Shown here: piece by piece, positions 50,882 to 53,995 of the stretch | Layout: every line of letters begins with the position of its first letter | How positions within the stretch are numbered: position 1 is the first letter of the stretch | DNA from: Dehalococcoidia bacterium UBA2991 | GTDB lineage: Bacteria > Chloroflexota > Dehalococcoidia > Tepidiformales > Tepidiformaceae | Assembly: GCA_002346645.1 (NCBI GenBank) | Contig: DEAD01000002.1 | Span: 1 to 53,995 of the forward strand | Length of the DNA stretch: 53,995 nt | Direction: 5' to 3' | Program-made: the position numbers and the translations under genes | Notes under the pieces: model-generated | Database searches by the model: none | Seen by the model: the letters and a program-made list of their open reading frames with translations, nothing else | What the model was told of the DNA's origin: nothing

Positions 50882-52656
50882 GGGCGCTGGCCGTTGTGAC
50901 GGCCCTGGCGCTGGTCATATTTTCCGGACGGGACGATGGGGCACAGGCCCAGGAGTGCATCGGGCTGGAGCCCTTTGAATTCGACACCCATGAAGTTTTC
51001 GATAACGCAGGGCTTTACCTGGCAGCAACAGAGCTCGCGGCAGCCGGTGAGGCTATCACCTTCTCTACGACACCTTCCGGGGAGGCTCACGGCCTCGAAT
51101 ATCCAGGGCTCCTAAAGGGTTCACGGGTAGAGCGCCTTAACCAAGACCCTGACACCTCTATTCGAATCCCTCCTACTCTCCTGAAATCAATTTTGTGGGT
51201 GGAGTCAAAATTCGCACAGGCCCACAGAGATGTTCCTTGGGGCGGAGTCGGTCCCGTACAACGTTCTTTCGACTGCGGCTTCGGCTTGGGCCAAATCACC
51301 ACCGGTATGGAGAACTATGACGGCAGTCCCAGCGCCCAACAGGCCCTAATTGGAACGCACTTTCTTTTTAACGTTGCTGCAACAGCACGGGTATTAGCAG
51401 AAAAGTGGAACGCAGACTTTCTCCCAATCGCAGGCAAGGGTGACCCCGCATCCCTCGAAGATTGGTATTACGCGATCTGGGCTTACAACGGTCTTTTCTA
51501 CTCAAACCATCCCCAACACGAAACGAATCACGCGGCCACCTGGCTGAACTGGCCAGGTTACTCACCACACCCATACTTAGATCCGTTTAGAGGAGACGTT
51601 TGGCATTGCAACGACATGAGCGCTCCTACATGGATAAGTGCTGGCGATGGGGTCCTGCCGTGGTTCGACTACGGGGACTACACCTATATCGAGCGCGTCT
51701 ACGGCTGTATGCGCCACCCTCCGATGTACCCGGTTAATCTTTACCAGCATCCTGAGTTCGCACCTACCCCTTGGCCAGAGCGGACTCCAGAACCGGAACC
51801 AACAGAGACGCCTACGGCAGCTACCTCAGAAGGGGAGAGCGAACAGGCTGAAACTCAAGAAACCGCAGCAACAGAGGTGCCGGCTACCCCTGAGCCCCCA
51901 CCCATGGGAGAGCCTTGGCCCGCTCCGGGAGCGGACGGTATCCCTCGGTTATGGCCCCCCATACAGGTGAACATGCCCGACCTATCGATTCCTGCAGTAG
52001 CCGCAGCGCTATCACCACAGGTTTACATCGCTTGTTCTGACTCGTTTTGGTTCGACGGTTGTCCGCTGATGCACTTTCCCACGTCATTTCCAGATCTCGG
52101 TATAGAACCCCACCTGGACCTAACGCCCAGAGTTAGCCCAAGCCTACTTGACCAACTAATAGGTTCGCCAAAAACCCTGATCACTGGACCGGGAGACGTT
52201 TCCATTGCAATAGAAAATGATGGGAACCCCGGCAGTGTAGAAGTCCTGATACAAAACATTGGTACTTGGCTTGCCCCATTCCGTATTAAAACCTCGGACC
52301 CCTGGATCCTCGTGCGACGTGAGGGGAATGGCAGACTCCATGGCGGAATCACCATTGGAGCAGAAACCACGGTCATGCTTTGCACTAGGGCGTATTGCGG
52401 AGAAGACATCACCAAGCGGGGTCACGACACAGCCCTGATCATCACGCTTGATTTAGAAGAGCTACCTGTTGGTGAAGATGTACAAGGGGAAATCCTGATA
52501 GAGCCATTGCTTGGTGAAGGCTCTATTAAACGAATCGTTGTTCATGCCGGTCCAAGCGTTGAGAAAACAACAACTGCCGCAGGCTCAAACGATGCAGAAC
52601 TTAATCAGGCCCTGGGTAATCGGATAGTGTTGCCCGGTCTGGCCAGGGACGACTAG
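50866..52656 (+). CDS. SLT-type lytic transglycosylase-like secreted protein
   Basis: The 596-residue protein has an N-terminal signal or anchor (1-22). The lysozyme-like SLT domain (about 95-250) has catalytic-type Glu113 in ILWVESKFAQ and the GFGLGQITTGMENYDG motif. A Thr/Pro/Glu linker (about 300-345) and a C-terminal region with predicted beta-sandwich character follow (about 370-570). The enzyme would cut glycan strands. The linker recalls those of the sortase locus and the truncated stalk protein. Confidence 0.8.
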   Translation: MVRALGALAVVTALALVIFSGRDDGAQAQECIGLEPFEFDTHEVFDNAGLYLAATELAAAGEAITFSTTPSGEAHGLEYPGLLKGSRVERLNQDPDTSIRIPPTLLKSILWVESKFAQAHRDVPWGGVGPVQRSFDCGFGLGQITTGMENYDGSPSAQQALIGTHFLFNVAATARVLAEKWNADFLPIAGKGDPASLEDWYYAIWAYNGLFYSNHPQHETNHAATWLNWPGYSPHPYLDPFRGDVWHCNDMSAPTWISAGDGVLPWFDYGDYTYIERVYGCMRHPPMYPVNLYQHPEFAPTPWPERTPEPEPTETPTAATSEGESEQAETQETAATEVPATPEPPPMGEPWPAPGADGIPRLWPPIQVNMPDLSIPAVAAALSPQVYIACSDSFWFDGCPLMHFPTSFPDLGIEPHLDLTPRVSPSLLDQLIGSPKTLITGPGDVSIAIENDGNPGSVEVLIQNIGTWLAPFRIKTSDPWILVRREGNGRLHGGITIGAETTVMLCTRAYCGEDITKRGHDTALIITLDLEELPVGEDVQGEILIEPLLGEGSIKRIVVHAGPSVEKTTTAAGSNDAELNQALGNRIVLPGLARDD

Positions 52657-52677
52657 CAGCTCACTTAAATCTTTAGA

Positions 52678-53856
52678 TCAGCCCCGGGGGAGCCCCAGGC
52701 CCCGCGTTGCAATAATGTCACGCTGAATCTCGCCAGCACCTCCAGCAATAGGACCAGAAACGGCGAGCAAGTAGGAAGTCTCCACGCGGCCTCGGAGTTG
52801 TGCCCACTTAGAACCTGGGGAAAGTTGCCCGTAGCCACCCATTAGATTTAACCCAGCATTGGCTACCTTTATGCCATACATAGCCATCCATACCTTACCG
52901 ATGCTAGCCTCGTAGTTCGGTACTTCTCCCTTGCTCTGAAGCCAAGCAGTACGGTAGGCAATCAAACGCCCGATCTCACCCTCGCTGTAGAGACCAGCAA
53001 GCTTGCCTCGCACGTGGATATCGTCCCAAGGACGATATCCACCGTGTTCCTCTTTGGCCCACTGAATCAGATCTGCCACCGTTCGGCGAGCCCCACTAAT
53101 AGCAGCGATGTTAGAGCGCTCAAAGTCGAGTACTGTCATGGCGACGCGCCAGCCATTGTTCTCTCCACCTAGCAAATCCCCAGCAGGGACACGAACATCC
53201 TCGAAAAAGACCTGGTTGAAATCGTTCCGGTAGGCGATGTTTGGGACAGCCTGGACAGAGACCCCGGGAGCGTGCATATCGAGGATAAAAGCACTAATAC
53301 CGCGGTGTTTCTGGACCTCAGTATCGGTACGGGCAAGGACAATCATCTTATCCGCAAGATGTGCGTTGGAAGTCCAGATCTTCTGGCCTTGTATCACGTA
53401 ATCATCACCATCTCGGACAGCACGGGTTGCTAAGGAAGCAAGATCGCTGCCGGTCTCAGGCTCACTGAAACCCTGGCAGTACCAAGCATCGCCGGAGGCC
53501 ATCTCGGGAAGGAGGCGCTCCTTCTGTTCGTCAGTGCCATGCACGAGCACAGTGGGGCCCGTAATCCCGATGGTAAAGAGGCGACCACCGGAGGGGGCGC
53601 GATGGTAGGCAAGCTCTTCGTTCAACACCATCTGCTCTAGAGCAGATGCGCCCATACCGCCATATTCCTTCGGCCAAGGGGGAGCTAGCCAAGTACGCTC
53701 GCCCAGTTTGCGCATGAACTGCCTAGCAAAGGGGGCCTGGTCTTCATTATCGAAGAAGTCATCATCGCCCTCGAAGTCCTCGGGGAGCTCAGCCCTGAGG
53801 AATTCGATGAGCTCTTCGCGCCATGCCTGAGTCTCCGGCGACAGATGAAATTCCAT
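52678..53856 (-). CDS. Acyl-CoA dehydrogenase
   Basis: The 392-residue FAD enzyme has QGFSEPETGSDLASLATRAVRDGDDYVIQGQKIWTS (FAD and substrate loops), GVSVQAVPNIAYRNDFNQVFFEDVRVP, and the C-terminal GGYGQLSPGSKWAQLRGRVETSYLL. It oxidises an acyl-CoA to the enoyl form; chain specificity is not readable. The box TACACT ends 9 nt before the ATG on the minus strand and no Shine-Dalgarno is seen, so a short leader is possible. Confidence 0.94.
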   Translation of the reverse strand: MEFHLSPETQAWREELIEFLRAELPEDFEGDDDFFDNEDQAPFARQFMRKLGERTWLAPPWPKEYGGMGASALEQMVLNEELAYHRAPSGGRLFTIGITGPTVLVHGTDEQKERLLPEMASGDAWYCQGFSEPETGSDLASLATRAVRDGDDYVIQGQKIWTSNAHLADKMIVLARTDTEVQKHRGISAFILDMHAPGVSVQAVPNIAYRNDFNQVFFEDVRVPAGDLLGGENNGWRVAMTVLDFERSNIAAISGARRTVADLIQWAKEEHGGYRPWDDIHVRGKLAGLYSEGEIGRLIAYRTAWLQSKGEVPNYEASIGKVWMAMYGIKVANAGLNLMGGYGQLSPGSKWAQLRGRVETSYLLAVSGPIAGGAGEIQRDIIATRGLGLPRG

Positions 53857-53927
53857 GGAGGCGATAGTGTACAGGCCGATGTGCGTTAGCCGCTGGCGCC
53901 ACGCTTCGGTACCATCGGTCTCTGCGC

Positions 53928-53995
53928 GGTGGGCGTAGCGTAGTGGTTAACGCGTCAGGTTGTGGCCCTGAAGATCGAGGGTTCAAATCCCTCCG
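53928..53995 (+). tRNA. tRNA-His (GTG), truncated at the window end
   Basis: The acceptor GTGGGCG preceded by an extra G at 53928 (the G-1 typical of tRNA-His), D arm GCGT/ACGC, anticodon loop TTGTGGC (GTG), and T arm GAGGG/CCCTC are visible. The last acceptor bases and CCA lie beyond 53995. Confidence 0.92.

Noticed and set aside
1..53995. CRISPR arrays, transposons, prophage genes or integrase
   Set aside because: No regular direct repeats with spacers and no transposase, integrase or phage structural proteins are visible on either strand.

Overview
The window is a dense bacterial chromosome segment with short intergenic gaps, none over about 300 bp without a gene. Genes lie on both strands and are often chained by 1-4 bp ATGA/GTGA overlaps. 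No phage, transposase, plasmid or CRISPR sequence is visible. The gene mix suggests a Chloroflexota-like aerobe: a b6f-type quinol oxidase operon, sortase, PgpH/YqfF, RDD and SHOCT domains, several LysM proteins, CaiB-type CoA-transferase and acyl-CoA dehydrogenase. That affiliation is inference; no rRNA is present to prove it.

Layout. (1) 1-2703 is a cell-surface block: the end of a Thr/Pro/Glu-rich membrane protein, a lipoprotein-type sortase and a LysM-M23 endopeptidase. (2) 2828-5459 holds rho, whose N-terminal domain is encoded without an ATG/GTG/TTG start, then rpsT and a GT2 glycosyltransferase. (3) 5507-10293 is the most striking region: a promoter, a previously hidden 32-aa single-helix protein, cytochrome b6 with the extra heme c-i cysteine, subunit IV, Rieske, and a 629-aa protein joining cytochrome c, about six LysM-like modules and a type-1 copper domain. 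Two tiny paralogues follow, one with three cysteines and one with a single cysteine outside that pattern, and then a hairpin. (4) 10322-14954: DUF1992, rpsU, yqeY, a serine hydrolase and PgpH. (5) 15029-19692: purQ, three small membrane proteins and purL; purS is not seen. (6) 19832-30942: M16 peptidase, a BtrH/C39-like protein, ruvA, mutM, an unknown, P1 peptidase, panD-panB-panC, uvrB, a split-barrel flavoprotein and ruvC. (7) 31094-38469: yebC, surE, MarC-like, an alpha/alpha-toroid protein, SMP-30, CoA-transferase, sucD and a CDGSH-Fer4_19-CDGSH protein. (8) 38668-45308: a CAU tRNA (probably Ile2), acnA, an unrecognised 456-aa protein, Mrp and a NYN protein. (9) 45315-49518 is a tightly coupled minus-strand operon M50-HD-tyrA-aroA-gmk. 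(10) 49736-53995: a TolB-like/transglycosylase pair, acyl-CoA dehydrogenase and a truncated tRNA-His.

Functional links. The region 3 operon would move electrons from quinol through b6, Rieske and heme c to copper on one wall-binding polypeptide. Several DNA-repair genes (mutM, ruvA, ruvC, uvrB) lack Shine-Dalgarno sites but have a TAnnnT box 6-7 nt before the start codon, which suggests leaderless mRNAs.
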